Shown one piece after another: positions 23,601 to 36,114 of a stretch of 64,000 bases of DNA. The DNA is from Paratinospora sagittata (taxonomy: Eukaryota > Streptophyta > Magnoliopsida > Ranunculales > Menispermaceae), in the NCBI GenBank assembly GCA_035771175.1, contig CM069606.1, positions 32,298,316 through 32,362,315 of the forward strand, written 5' to 3'. The notes beneath the pieces are model-generated. The model saw nothing but the letters and a program-made list of their open reading frames with translations. It did no database searches and was not told the origin of the DNA. Position numbers and translations under genes: made by a program. The first letter of the stretch is position 1; each line of letters starts with the position of its first letter.

Positions 23601-26600
23601 TCAAAGTAAGCCTGCCACCTTTAGATAAGAAGCATCTCTTCCACCCATCTAGTCTTCTAGCTACCTTAGAGATTATTGGATCCCAAAAATTCAACTTAGA
23701 AGGATTCCCACCTAACGGGATTCCCAAATATTTCATTGGCCAACCCAAAGTTGCGCACCCAATTACGTTCGCCATTTCCCCCAACCAATTGTGACAAACG
23801 TTAATGCCTGCTAATTGACTCTTAGCCATATTAACAACCATACCTGACAACCAGCAAAAACACTCTACAACCATGGATGCATTACGTATACAGCTTTCAT
23901 TACCATCCAAAAAAATCAGAGTATCATCAGCGAATTGAAGATTGGTAACCTCCACATTCTCACGCCCAACCTTAAAACCTGAAACCAATACTGCCTCTTT
24001 GGCCTTATCCAATCCCACCATTGTCCCCAACACATAGATGCAGGGAAAACATTAAATCACAAACAATAAACTTTTCTGCCAGAAGTTGGGAAAAAAAAGA
24101 AGAAAAAGTACCTTCACAAATTCACAGGTCTTATCCACTCCAGCAATGCGATTCAGTTCCTGTTCAGTGACAAAAACACAGAATTCTTTTTTTTTTTTTT
24201 GGAAGCTAGTGAAAATAGAATTTGGAATATGCATGCGATTCGATTCTGCTATGTGTCAAAAATGGAACTACACGTGGACGTAGAAATTCATAACCCATGT
24301 GTGATGGGAAAAGTTACAGCAGCTCTAACAATGAATTTTATCAAAAACATAAAATCTATACCTTGCCTCTTGAAATCTGATATTCATTGTTGTTCAACCC
24401 TGTGACAGACGTTGAACTGCAACAATCACCAAAAAAAATAAATTCAGAGACATTTCTTTTATACAAATAAGCTATGTGGTGAACTTGCAACAAATTTCTC
24501 CTGAAGTTATCACAGGAAACAATAGCCTTCCCTGTGTAAGTTTGTAAAACATGTAGGGAAAAGCTGTCCCTCTGATTCTCTTTACAATTGCATCGTTAAA
24601 TCTTAGACAACACCTTGAATCGAAGCAGAAGAAAATACGAACCTAACTAAGGCTCCACTACTGGTTTGATAAGGTAAAGGGCTTGATCTACTATATCCCT
24701 CTAGTTGGGTGGATGTCTAGTCAAACTCCTGGTACTTTAACAGCACTGAATTAATGATAGAGAAGTTGTTTGTATAACATCCAGCAAAAATTATGCAAAG
24801 GCATGGCAACAGAAGGAAATATTCTGATAATTAATGCAGCATATATAAGTTTTGTAGTGTTGGATAAGGTCGAGAGGGAGTTGCCTCTCTCGTTGAGATA
24901 AGGAGAGGGAGTCCGTCTCCACCTTATCCAACATATAGAATCTTCAGCCTGGCCAAGGAGAAATTTTCCTGTGTAATAAATGGAGATTGACAGGTTACCT
25001 AAATCTTGCAATTTCTCTAAGCGGCCCACCAATTCCACACCCAACATCCAAGACCTACAGTGACAAGCAGAAAGCTGAGTCTAAAAACTTGCTCAAAAGA
25101 TAACATATAGGCTTCTACATAACAGCTGAGCAAAACAAACTTTCTGTCCATGTTTCAGGCCAAGCTGTAAAGCAAGGAAGTGTTCATGACGCTTGATGCT
25201 TTCTCGAAGTGATTCCCCTTTCCATCTAGACATTAAAAGTAATGCCAATTCTCAGTTTGTTCATGAAAATTTAGTAATAAACCAATTCAATAAGCAAATC
25301 TGCATTGTCAACTCACACAACTCTGGGTGTGAATATGAAGAGTCCAATGGAAAAGAACAAAATAAACTCTGCAACAAAAAAGGTAAACCTCACCTGTGTG
25401 CAAAATGAAAGGACTCTCCCCAGCCAAATTCATAGAAGCTCGTAACAAGATCATAGTATTTGTTCACCTGAAATTCAAATGTCAAAATATTTCAATTTAC
25501 AATTTTCTGAAGACACTGTTACACATTTTATTAATCACAAAAAAGCCGTATCTCAGTTAGTATTTTCTCTTTCATTCTAATCTCTTTTTTGTCTTTTTTT
25601 TTAACCAAGGATATCCGGGTATCCGATCCCGACTAATCCCTTGGGCACCTGGTTGCTCGAGCGGGAGATGCCCCCAGTGGCCAACATTAGTGAAGAGTTG
25701 AACTCGTGACCTCTTTCATTCTAATCTTTGAAAGAGATGTTGTATACAAGTAAAGACAAAGAAGGTAAACAAGAATCAGCATTAAGGCTACCTATAACTA
25801 AACATGTTGATCAAATGTTCCATGAGAAGAACTAAATCCCATTGCGCCTTTGAGGATCATTATTCTCTAACTTTTTCAAAACATTTCCCGGAGCAGAATT
25901 TAGGAAAAAAAGCACTAAAAAAATAATAGTAACAAACCACAGCCACACAAGTATGCAGCCACATATAACAGATCCATGAAATCAACAAACAACATCAAAA
26001 CCTTGGCAATTGTAATTAAACCTGATAATAAATTTAATGAAATAACAATTTATCAAGAAGTTGATCAGGAGACAGTAATTGTCACTTCTCCCAGAAAATG
26101 AATAATGAAAACAAGGAAAAAAAAGTAATCATATTTTAAATTTTGAAGAAAAAAAATATGCGTGGGCAACAGAGAATCAATGCAACATAACAAACAAACA
26201 TGTAAGTGCAAAAGCATAAATACGTATAAAAACAACAAGAATGTACATGTAAATAATATATGGATTTATTGCTGTCATTATCTATGTCTTTTCTCAACTT
26301 AACAGATGAGGATGATAAATTCTACCATATCAGTGTAGTTGGCTTTTCTCTCTTCCTCTTCTCCGCCATAACAAACATGATACTTCTCATACCTACATCG
26401 CACAAAGAACGCATCAGAGACCATTCAAATAGAACAAATAGTGCTTTTTCTTTCTAAATAAAATAAGAATTAATCGAAGTTAATTAATTTTCATTTTATA
26501 TAATCAAAGCATTCAAAGAAAAAACTAAATTCAGTCCGATTCACTTTCTTCTCTCGAGTAACTTCAGATTTACAAAGAAAAAGCAGTAGATGCTAGTGCC

Positions 26601-26945
26601 AGTGAGTTTTCAAAAGATCGGTCAAGTAAATTAAAATTAGAAGACCTTTTTCTTCGTTTCTCTTTTCTTTTTACAAGACATTCACGAATTTCCCCCCTCA
26701 AAAATCACAATGCGTCCGATCTACATCTCAGATATTCAAATCAAGGCCAGTCACTTGATCGCATGAGAAAATTTTAAAAACTGAGAAATCCGTTTGAATC
26801 CATGACAGTGTCAATGCTGATCAAACGAAGAAACCAAAGAAAGAAAGACTAAGAGCACATACTTGTCGACAGCCGAAAGAACATCTTTCTTTCCAATCTT
26901 TCCGCCGACACCAGACGCCAGATCCAAAGCTCCAGCCTTCGACAT
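20643..26945 (-). CDS. SMT1: Cycloartenol/sterol C-24 methyltransferase, 13 exons
   Basis: SMT1 transfers a methyl group from S-adenosylmethionine to C-24 of cycloartenol, the first committed step towards plant C-24-alkylated sterols; the enzyme is ER-associated. Coding exons (minus): 26945-26863, 26392-26326, 25467-25394, 25225-25141, 25054-24999, 24416-24362, 24159-24112, 21884-21801, 21642-21526, 21431-21348, 21242-21117, 20987-20890, 20733-20643. Every junction has GT and AG and the frame is open for 1068 nt (355 aa). Visible motifs: YEFGWGE (62-68), SAM motif [10 protein letters not shown] (104-113), IEATCHAPD (175-183), YEWCMTD (204-210) and FFLARKP near the C terminus. The start [12 protein letters not shown] matches the family N terminus. 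The tail after ARKP is about 14 residues, longer than I expect for this family. Intron 2 holds a SINE and intron 7 a 2-kb LINE. Confidence 0.96.
22018..24036 (-). mobile_element. 5'-truncated L1-type LINE in SMT1 intron 7
   Basis: A 17-bp target duplication GATGCAGGGAAAACATT lies at 22001-22017 and 24037-24053. A T-run just inside the left copy is the poly(A) tail read from the other strand, so the element lies in the gene's orientation. Minus-strand frames show the reverse-transcriptase core with [11 protein letters not shown] (an F-A-D-D catalytic box) near 23935, then [26 protein letters not shown] and a zf-RVT-type C terminus ending [10 protein letters not shown]. The endonuclease and the N-terminal part of the RT are missing. 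Stops and frameshifts break the ORF, and a second LINE end is inserted at 22630-22843. Without it, intron 7 would be about 190 bp. Confidence 0.9.
22630..22843 (+). mobile_element. 214-bp LINE 3' end nested in the LINE, opposite strand
   Basis: The 15-bp repeat AATAAAGCTATGGTA at 22615-22629 and 22844-22858 is the target duplication. The plus strand encodes the same C-terminal tail as the host LINE ([17 protein letters not shown] followed by TAG near 22748), about 20 residues of close match, then a 3' UTR and a short A-rich tail. It is an extremely 5'-truncated insertion of a related L1-type family. With the host LINE's own 3' end (from 22307 downwards) it forms an inverted pair about 400 bp apart. 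Confidence 0.88.
25584..25710 (-). mobile_element. Au-like SINE in SMT1 intron 2
   Basis: The 17-bp repeat CTCTTTCATTCTAATCT at 25567-25583 and 25711-25727 flanks 127 bp. A T-rich run follows the left copy, so the SINE reads on the minus strand. Its sequence includes a Pol III B-box-like GAGTTCAACTC near the start, then GCTCGAGCAACCAGGTG and GGGATTAGTCGGG, which resemble the Au SINE family of flowering plants. The A-box part is absent or truncated, so it is probably a 5'-truncated copy. It does not touch a splice site. Confidence 0.8.
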
Positions 26946-27330
26946 CTTCCAATGCTAAAACAAATCTGAAAAAAAAAAAAAAAAAAACATTCCGAACAAC
27001 ACGCATAAAAAATCTACATTCAGCTCAGTTATCACAATAAGAATCAACGAAACAAAATCATTAAAAAACGTTGCGAAAATCGAAAAACCAACACAACAGA
27101 GTGTTTTTACTTTTTATTTCTTAAAACGAATTAGAATCAACACCATTACGTATAGCTTATGTGGAAAAGAGAAGTATCAGAAGAAAAACCTAAGAGAGAT
27201 TTTCGAGAAGAAGGATAAATGAGAGCGCCGACGATGACGATAGTGAGCTCTGTTTCTTTCGAATGGTTTAAAAAGCAGAGAAAAGAAAGTAAGAAAACAG
27301 GGTGTTTTTGTATAGCCTTATAGTCCAAGG
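26946..27330 (-). promoter_or_regulatory. SMT1 5' leader and proximal promoter region
   Basis: Just upstream of the ATG, the minus strand has a long T-run followed by CAG (about 26968-26988). This looks like a splice acceptor for an intron in the 5' UTR, which is common in plant genes; the donor was not identified. Further up, CT-rich sequence around 27160-27260 is leader-like, and TTTTTAAACCATTC near 27275 could be TATA-related. A partial duplicate of this region is at 16961-17130. The transcription start is not determinable from sequence alone. Confidence 0.5.
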
Positions 27331-28265
27331 AAAATTAACTGAACAAGAATGGCTCCTTGTGCGACGTCTGTTCCTATCTGTAACATTCCAAAAATAAAAT
27401 AAAATAAACAAGCTTTGTGTTCGGTGGACCACGCGATGTACACTTAAGCGATTGCTGGCCATGAAAGGACGAATGGCACGTGCCAGTCTGCTGCTTAGCT
27501 CGAGGTATCACGTGACTTTTGTACAATTTCCTTTCGTTAGAAAAGCCAAAGGGTTTTTCCCTTTACCCAAAAATAAAAAAAAGTACAGCTTGGAAGATTC
27601 ATTCCCAACTGTTGGGGGTGGTTTGGTTCGCAAACGAGTGTTTTTTTTTTTTTTTTTTTGAGAAAGTTCACATTTGATATTTGATATTACTAGGACGAGA
27701 CCGAGACAATATCCACGTGATTATTTCTAGTGGTACTATCGATGTATTGGCACCACGCGTTAGGCCTTCGAAGTTAAATGTTGAGCCCCCGCGCGAGGCA
27801 TTTTGTAAAGACAAGCAATACTCACCCCAAGACCAGGGCAATGTCAAGGCAGTGGGTGGGAAGTCTTGACAAGTTTATTTTCATAAAATAGAAAAATTAT
27901 TTTTAAAATTATACTTTAGAATTTGTGAAAAATAATAATAATACAACATAAAGTTGCTTTCCTTCTTTTCTAAAAGATAACTTTTAAAATAATTTTTTTT
28001 ACAAACCTTTTTAAAAATAATTTAAAAATTTAATATCAAACAAATATACCATTAATCTTTTTTCAAATTATTGCATAGTATATATATTAAGAAAGATCAT
28101 ATATAATCGTTGTCGTATTGAAAGCAATAATGCAATCGGTTTTTTTGTTGTTTTTTCTTTTTTGAAGCAAGTAATAGGTTGGTTAAGGGTGGAAATTGTA
28201 GAGGCAAAATAAATAAATTTTGAATTACAAAACCTTAAAATGTATGTATGAGATAGGGTGCGGAG
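27331..28265. other. Intergenic, no gene seen
   Basis: Upstream sequence of SMT1, with T-runs near 27640 and AT-rich sequence after 27870. Nothing coding or repetitive was recognised with confidence. Confidence 0.4.
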
Positions 28266-28283
28266 AGAGAAAATTAGTTAACA

Positions 28284-29379
28284 TATAAATTAGAAAGAGA
28301 GCAGGCTAGATAGACCTTATATATAGACTATCTACACATTATTCTACTTATTTTATATAATTTTTTAAATACTTTCAACTGAAATTATTAAAATGACTTT
28401 TTATTAAAAAAAAACTTAATTTTTACCTCATATTTTTACCCCACACCCCACTATTCATCTTCTTCTTCTTCAAGCCTCATTCTAACGCTACATCGCATTT
28501 CTCTCGACAGTCTTAAGACACATCATAGTTGTTGAAAGAACATCACGGGAAGGTAAATTTTTTTTGTACGAATAAAAATGTGCATTTTTTAAAAAAAAAA
28601 AATTGTCATGAAAGTCGGCCCTGTTTGACTGACTCTCTTATTTTTTTTTTCACATACCATATTATATTGAAATGTATTTCATGACACTCAGTCTGAGCTT
28701 ATTTGAGCGGTGAGATGTCATACCCCACCGGTACCCCACATGAGAGTAACGAGTGAGGAACGGTGCCCCTCCGCCTAAATTAGTCCGGAATGAGTAAAAA
28801 CATGTCAAAATTATCACGAAATTCATTCTAATGTAATATGATATATGATAATGAAAAGAAATAAAAAATAAGAGGGTCGGCCATGTGTGGCCAACTCTAA
28901 GACGAAGCTTGTCTATGGTGACGAGCTTTATTCTTGTTTATTTTTTTATGCAAAATACATTAAAAAACACTCATAAATATTCTATTTCATGAATAAAAGT
29001 GAATAGAAACAAAAAAAAATCATTAAAATATGTATTTCTTACCAATTTAAAGGATCAAATGTTAAAAAAAATTTAAAGACGACGAGTGGTGATTCGCTCT
29101 AAATGAGGTCCAAACGATGCTTCTCTAATTTCAATATTATTCTAACTAAAATAAGAAGATGAAAATAGTTGGCTTTAAAGTTAGAAACTAAGGTTTTGGA
29201 GAAGAAGAAATGAAATAGAAGAAGAAGAAAAACGAAGGGTGGATACAATTGGAAGAATGATAGTTTAAAATTTTTTTAGTTTTTGACTTAGGTAGAAAGA
29301 GTGTATGTATGTTAAGGTAGGGTAGAGTTGTGCTCACATTAGTTAATATATATTTTGAATTATAATATATATTAATGAA
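28284..29379. mobile_element. 1.1-kb segment between 18-bp direct repeats
   Basis: AGAGAAAATTAGTTAACA is present at 28266-28283 and 29380-29397. Between them lies a non-coding segment whose left end (GAGAGCAGGCTAGATAGACC) reverse-matches sequence near 3035-3050. It contains a reverse-oriented copy (about 28672-28850) of the palindromic repeat at 2571-2762, flanked by GGTCGG words. The direct repeats look like a target duplication, but 18 bp is long for a DNA transposon and no poly(A) tail is clear, so the class is undecided. Confidence 0.5.
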
Positions 29380-29397
29380 AGAGAAAATTAGTTAACA

Positions 29398-30263
29398 GTG
29401 CCATTGCGATTCATAAGAGCTGATCACGAGAAAGCATGTGGTAGTTAGTCACGTGATCTTTTCATTAATATATATATGTTATTTAATTAAAGAATAATGG
29501 ATCCCAGATGAGCATCGTTTCACGCCCCAAGTGTGATTACACTATTTAATTTTAATTTTATTTTTTTGAAATCCGATTATACTATTTAATTAAGTGGTCA
29601 TTTTAATTGATTAGCTGCTTTATTGGAAGGCTGAGAGGACAGTGGGGACAGCGTCATGTGTCATCCGCTATGGACGGATTTTACAAGATACAAGTCAATT
29701 TAATTATCAAGACAAAAAAAAAAAAAGTCAATTTAATTAGGTAAGGAACTTTAAATGCAATGTATATACTTGTGTTAGTCCAACTTGTCTAGAATTTTAT
29801 CGGATGGCTCCCAAGACACGTCTTGGAATTTTCACTGTACTCGCTTTTCTTATCGTTGGACTACCCCGAAAGAGAGATGACGGGATAACATAGAGTTGAT
29901 ACAGTTGGTATAAAGGTCACTTTAAAATTTTAGGTTCAATTCTTGTTAAGGGCGAAGGATATTAATGAATCAGAATGGGTCTGATACACTGATACCTTTG
30001 TGAAAATACGATCTAGTGATGCAGTTAGTTATACAACTAACTATTAATATTGTATCTTTTCAAAAAAAAAAAAAAGCAAAAATGGCGTGACATTTTTTTT
30101 TTTTTAACTTAATTCAATGATAAATTGGCTACTCGGAGCATTAACTGATTTGTTCTATTTGTTGTTTAGTTATTTATTCATGTAATATTATTTGTCATCC
30201 TACCCTACCCTACATGGACAAATGAAGGTTGCATTAAGTTATCCCACAATTTAAGGAAAGGGG
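29398..30263. other. Intergenic, no gene seen
   Basis: AT-rich sequence up to the MULE target site. No supported ORF, RNA or element end. Confidence 0.4.
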
Positions 30264-30775
30264 AAATGGAAAAGGTCGGGCTATTTTCACCTACCTATTT
30301 TCATTTCTTCACCCACCCAGAAATTTAAAATAACTCATATCCTCTCTCTCCACCCTCCCATATTCTATTCTGCCCTTCACATTTTCAAACCCCAACGCCA
30401 TTTTTCATTTTCCTCTCTCTCATTCTTTTTTTCTTCTCATCTCCATTGATTCACGATTTCGTCAAGTTTTTAGAGCATTCAACAGGTTAGAACACTGCTA
30501 AGAACGATTACGAGCAACCTTGTCGCAAAATCTTACAAAAAAATTGTGTTATTTAGAGTTTTTGAGGCATCGAAGTAAAAGTGATTCAAAAACTTGAATC
30601 AACTAATTGGTAAGTAAATTTTTTATTTCTTCAAGTTTAAGTTGATTTTAATGCTACATTGTTGTATTGCATTATTTTTGTGCAAAAAAATTGTTGAAAA
30701 TAGTGAAATGGAGGCGGTGGAAATGGATTCCAGAAATGTATTTTGCACCGAAATCGTAACCGTTAGACCTATGAA

Positions 30776-30850
30776 GGTCGGACGGTTGAGTGTGTGTCCG
30801 ACCATGATATGTCGGACAGTTGCAGCTCTGTCCATTCCAATGAGGGCGGA
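30776..30850. promoter_or_regulatory. Left subterminal GTCGGAC motif cluster
   Basis: GTCGGAC, its reverse complement GTCCGAC or near variants occur about five times in 75 bp: GGTCGGACGG, TGTCCGACCA, TGTCGGACAG, CTGTCCATT and GGCGGACAG. The cluster lies between the left inverted repeat and the PMD start codon. The same words are clustered inside the right end. Transposase or co-factor binding is an inference from position and recurrence. Confidence 0.5.
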
Positions 30851-30960
30851 CAGAGCATTTGTTTGGTTTTTTTTAATTTTTTTGTTTTTGTTTAAGCTAA
30901 ATATCAATTGTTTGTCATAATTATATAGTTTTTTGTATGTATTTGGCTATTTCGATAGAT

Positions 30961-31725
30961 ATGCCGCCAAGAACAATGAGAGGTTGTTCAGAAGAACAAA
31001 GCTCGCAAAGAAGAAGGCCAACGGCCTCGGAGAGACGAAAACGATGCGAGTTACCACCACCACCCCTTGTTATACATGAAGAAGAAGAGCAACAATCTGA
31101 AGAAAAACCTACGCAGGTTGGGGTGGAGGTAGAAGGAGACGATGGTTTATTGAAGGGTCCTTGCCCGGGGGACCTACTGATCCTTCAGTCCTCACCCATT
31201 TCAAGGGGCATGTAGCATACTACGTGTCACACAATCAAGTATATCACTCTCGTAACTTAATTTAAATTCAATTGAGGTTATGATTAAATTTAAATATTGA
31301 TATATTCTTATATTTTTTGTTTATTCGCTTAGAAACGGAATATACAGAAGTGTCAAAACCACGAGGCAAAGTTAGCTTTCGTGAACATCTCGAGAGAGAG
31401 AGAGTAATGGAGATAGTTACAAACACTAGTCTTCATCATTTAGTGGCTTGTAGTTATAGTTGTGCCAACAAGCCGTTGATATCTGCTTTTGTGGAGAAGT
31501 GGCAACCAGAGACTAATTTATTTCACCTACCATTCGGTAAAATGACCATTATACTGGACGATGTATTGGTTTTACTTAGGATTCCAACATTGGGCAAGAC
31601 AGTGAATGGAGATGCACTGAGCAATGCAGAAGCAGTGATCATACTTCAAGAAGCCTTGGGGGTTTCGACTTGAGAGGCATTTGATGAGGTGAATAAAAAG
31701 AGAGGTCAATCGGTTTGATTGAATT
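30961..31725 (+). pseudogene. Plant mobile domain (MAIN-like) gene, 5' half
   Basis: ATG at 30961 opens an acidic, low-complexity N terminus (EEEEQQSEE). The characteristic PMD opening follows in a shifted frame (GGPTDPSVLTHFKGHVAYYV), implying a one-base loss in the G-run near 31167. A splice donor at 31239 and an acceptor before 31333 fit a PMD gene. Exon 2 carries AFVEKWQPETNLFHLPFGKM and TIILDDVLVLL, signature PMD motifs. TGA stops at 31671 and 31716 sit where CGA-type codons are expected. The gene is cut at 31725 by a gypsy LTR and resumes near 44395. PMD proteins occur both as host nuclear factors and as transposon passengers; this one lies inside the MULE. Confidence 0.8.
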
Positions 31726-34473
31726 TGTCGTGACCCCTCTCCGGGTGACGTCACGACCGACACAATATCCCAGATAATGCCACAACACGATAAAACTTGA
31801 GGCACTAATAAGCCTCTACGCGGAAAATACCTAATAAACTCAATACACAACCTATGCATGATCAAGATAATTGAACCAAAATAAATATTACATCATCATC
31901 CGAAAGAAACAAGATCAAATTCATCACAAAAATAAATATCACAAGGTTCAATATCTACTAACATCCATATGGAACTCAAGCAAGAGTCCAACATCCCAAA
32001 AAGTCATATACGGTCCATCCATCTAAGTGTTATATATTTATATATGGTGATAATTATATACACAAGTTCAAAAGAACAAAACAATTGAAACTAAACCCAA
32101 GTCCCCAAAAATAAATAAAACCTACATCAAAAAATTAGAAGAGAAAGACCACTAGCACGTCAAGCCTTGCCTTTTCCTTTTGGATCTGAACCTGAGAAAA
32201 ATAGGAGAAAAGGGGTGAGCTCAACTAGTTCAATGAATAATTCTCACAATAATCTCCACAAATGCATTTATAAAACATGTATACCATTGAAATAACATTT
32301 ATAAACACAAATGCATCAATGAAGTATAACATACATGATTCAAACTAATCGTATGGTTTATGCATCATTTTCATAAAAAGTATGCAAACGGCCCTATGAG
32401 GTCACAATAGGATAATATTGCCTACACTTCCCCCATTTGCACTATAGCGTACAAGTCAACATATTACCCAAACACGTTCTCTTACCCTTATATTCCTCGA
32501 TAGACCGAAAAGTCCCCACCATGGAGTACTAATCCAAGTACTCCGGTGGCGTTATTCCCCGATAAACAAGTAAATAGGAAAACGACCATGCTCCGAGTAT
32601 TCAATCCAAAATACTCAAGGCAATCCTTTGCATATAAATCTATTTTTCATGATCATAAATACTATGCACATATACAATAAAATACATTTCATTCAACACA
32701 TCATTTTATATAAATACAATCCCATAAATGGAGAAATAAAGTGAGAAATACTCACAACCAACCACAAGCCAATTACCCAAGCCAAAAGTCCTCAAATTGG
32801 TCAATCAAAACACAATGACCTGAAATGAATCAAATTCGCATACTATCAATTCCAAGTTCAATTATGCCCAATTGCATAATTCTCATAAAATCCCTAAATC
32901 CCTACAATTCAACACTCAACTCCAAATTATCAATGTCCACCCATAGAAATCCATCATGCCAAATTACATGATCATACAAAGTCTAGGCCTAGGCCAACAA
33001 AAATCACTTGCATTCCATCTCATGCTCAATTTACCAATTCCAAATCAATTGCATCAAAATCCCCAATTTAGGAAAATCTCTACAATAGGCCAACATGGCC
33101 AAATTAAACTAATCAACAATCCATAACATGAGAATTCCTCAATTGACACTACCAATGTTTCAAGCATGCCAATTTATGCAACATAGGTCACATGCATTCC
33201 AAATGGAAAGCTATAGGTCACATTTCTAGAGTTAGGGTCAAATACATGGCTTCACATGTAAACACCTTTAATAATGGAATTAGAAACATTAATTACACTC
33301 CTAATTCAATGCACTGTTCGAATATAACAAACTACCAAACAAAATATCCAATAATTAAATTAACCGTTCAGATTTAATAATATTAAGAGAAAAATCTTCT
33401 GTCCAAAATTGAGATAAATCTAACGGTAGATCAAAGAGGTATGCCTCTTTGATTAAGACGACTCTAATTAGATGGTTTCTCCTCTCTGGCTGCAAATATT
33501 TGAACTCAGATGATTATATCTAATAAAATACTCTTCCAATCAACATCTTAACCGTTCATACTTTTGGACCTTCTTATGAAATATCACATCCATCCAACAG
33601 TAGATTTAAGAGATCCAGCAATTTGATCTAAATTGCGCGAGAAATTCAGATTTTTCTACCAGTTGTATTTAGAAGGTTATAACTCTTAACTTCAGACTCT
33701 GATCACGATCTCCACCGACCATAATGAAGAGATATCCAACCATGGATCAAAGAGATCTAGGCTATGATGTAAAATATTGTAAGGACTTCACTTCAAGCAA
33801 CTTTCTCTCCCTTTCTATCTTTCCTTTCTCTCAACCTTACTATCTCAAAAAACGTCCTCCAAGGAAGAAAATGAGATATTGAGGCACATGTTACACCCAC
33901 ATGCACCTATTTTGTCAAGTGTTAATCATGTTCCAACACCATGCTAAGTGTTTGCTCAAGGGCTCATTTGTTAGCCACATGGCCTCTACCCAATCACAAC
34001 CTCACACGTAATTTAACCCCTAATCATCAAACAACAACCCATTTTTTATTTATTTATCAAGTCATTTTATGGCCCAATAGCTCATACTTAAGTAATATGA
34101 TATTCATATTAATGTGCTTAAATGTATAATATGGTATTCATTATTCTAATATGTTGCCCACATGAAATTCCTAATACACATGTATATATTTAGATGGCCC
34201 ATACATAATTTACAATATACACATATACACATTTATATTACTATGATCCATATGAAATGAATAGTACACACATTATTACTAATGTATTAGTATGCCACTA
34301 TTAATGTCTTACTTTTAATAATGTGCATTATTATCACTATTAATGTCATTGACACAAAAAATAAAAATGTTAATAATGATAATTAAAATAATGTGCATTG
34401 ATAATCTATTACGGGCACATAGAGTCGGGCATACACGTCATCATGATATCAGGTGAGAGAATGGGTCGTTACA
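31726..34473 (-). mobile_element. 3' LTR (2748 bp) of the gypsy element with pol at 34.5-37.9 kb
   Basis: Read on the minus strand it begins TGTAACGACCCATTCTC at 34473 and ends CCGGAGAGGGGTCACGACA at 31726. Directly upstream (minus) is the purine-rich GTTTGGAAGGT, a plausible polypurine tract, so this is the 3' LTR. It contains the GGTGAGCTCAACTAG and CCAACCATGGATCAAAGAG-type blocks shared with the other LTRs here. Its outer edge interrupts the PMD gene. No 5' partner of the same subtype was found. Confidence 0.85.
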
Positions 34474-34499
34474 ACCTTCCAAACTTAGGAAATTCCGTC

Positions 34500-36114
34500 C
34501 TTGTAATTTATGATAAAATTAAATTTTACCTCAAGTGGTAAACAAATCCGGAAACCTCTCCCGCATTTGGTCTTCCAGCTCCCAGGTTTGCTCTTCGTTA
34601 ACATGGAATTGCCACTTGACTCGAACTAAAGGAATTTATTTATTCCTTAGCTTTTGAATTCTGCGAGCTACAATCTGAATTGGTTGTTCCACATAAGTAG
34701 CATCCTTCCCAACTTATAATTGTGAGACATCAAGCATAGGTACATGTGTGGGGTTTGTTTTATACATTCTTAACATAGACACGTGGAATACATCATGAAC
34801 TCCAGTAAGCTGAGGTGGCAGAGCAAGCCTGTATGCCAAGGGACCTATCATCTCAAGGATCTTAAATGGCCCAATAAAACTAGGAGATAGCTTTCCTTTC
34901 ACACCAAATCTCATATGCCTCTTCTGTGGATAGACATTTAATAAACCTGATCTCCCTCAGCAAACTCTAATTGCCTGTGACGCTTGTCAAAATAGTTTTT
35001 TTGCCGATCTCGAGCTGCCTTCAACCTTGCTCTAATCTGCTTAATCTTCTCAGTTTGTGCTACCACTACTTCTAGCCCCAAAATCTATGTTTCTCCCCCT
35101 TCGAACCAACAAGTAAGAGATTTACATGGTCGCCCATAAAGAGCCTCAAAAAGTGTCATGTCAATGCTAGCCTAAAAGCTATTATTATAAGCAAACTCAC
35201 ACGGATGAAGATATTCAATCTAACTCCCACCAAACTCCAAAATACAAGACCTAAGCATATCTTCCAGCATCTGAATAACCCTCTCAGATTGTTCGTTTGT
35301 CTGAGGGTGAAATGCCACACTGAGACATTGCTGAGTTCCCATCTGATTCTGCAACACATGCCAAAAACTCGAAGTAATATGCGGATCTCTGTCTGACACA
35401 ATCGAAATAGGAACTCCATGAAGTCTCACAATCTCTAGAAGGTATGATCTGCTTAATCGGTCCACGAAATCTTTGGTGTTCGTCTGAAGGAAATGCGCAG
35501 ATTTCGTAAGCCTATCAACAATTACCCAAATGACATCATATATACCATGAGATCTAAGAAGTCCCATAATGAAATCCATAGTGATGTGCTCCCATTCCCA
35601 TTCAGAAATGGACAATGGTTGCATTTGTCCTCCAAGCCTTTGATGCTCAGCTCACTTGTCGACACACTCCACACTTTCGAACATATTCAGCTATGTCCTT
35701 TTTCATCCCATGCCACCAAACCGTACGCTTCATGTCATGGTACATCTTGGTCGTTTCAGGGTGAATAGTGTATTGTGATCTATGTGCCTCTCGGAGTAAC
35801 TCATATCTCAACTTTGGATCATACGGAATCCATAGTCTCCCTTGAAATCTCAGAATGCCATCTGCATCTCTCGACCAATCAACTCGATCAGTATTGTCAG
35901 CCCAAGCATCAAACATCTCAAAATTTGGACAATGCTGCTGCAAATACCTGATCCTCTGAATATGAATATCCGACAGTTGAGTCTGCATCTGAGCACACAC
36001 ATTCAAAGATGGTTCAACAGAACGTATGCTTATCATCGAAATCCTCTCCAATAATCGCCACTCATGGGCCATCTGATAAGCTACAACGCTTGTTTCAACC
36101 AGTTTTCTGCTCAA
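34500..36114 (-). pseudogene. Tekay-type gypsy integrase with chromodomain-like tail
   Basis: Minus-strand frames begin with the zinc-binding region (about 35647-35790; HPETTKMYHDMKR, then C-x2-C in KCGVCRQ). The catalytic core follows at 35220-35624: ITMDFIMGLL, the second Asp in IVSDRDPHITSSFW, and the Glu in NEQSERVIQMLED. The C-terminal [20 protein letters not shown] and [13 protein letters not shown] motif (34714-34914) is diagnostic of chromoviruses. Residual chromodomain-like sequence lies down to about 34500. Stop codons near 35642 and between 34915 and 35220 break the polyprotein. Confidence 0.85.

Noticed and set aside
20805..24405. Plus-strand ORFs across SMT1
   Set aside because: Shadows of SMT1 exons and of the intron LINE on the opposite strand.
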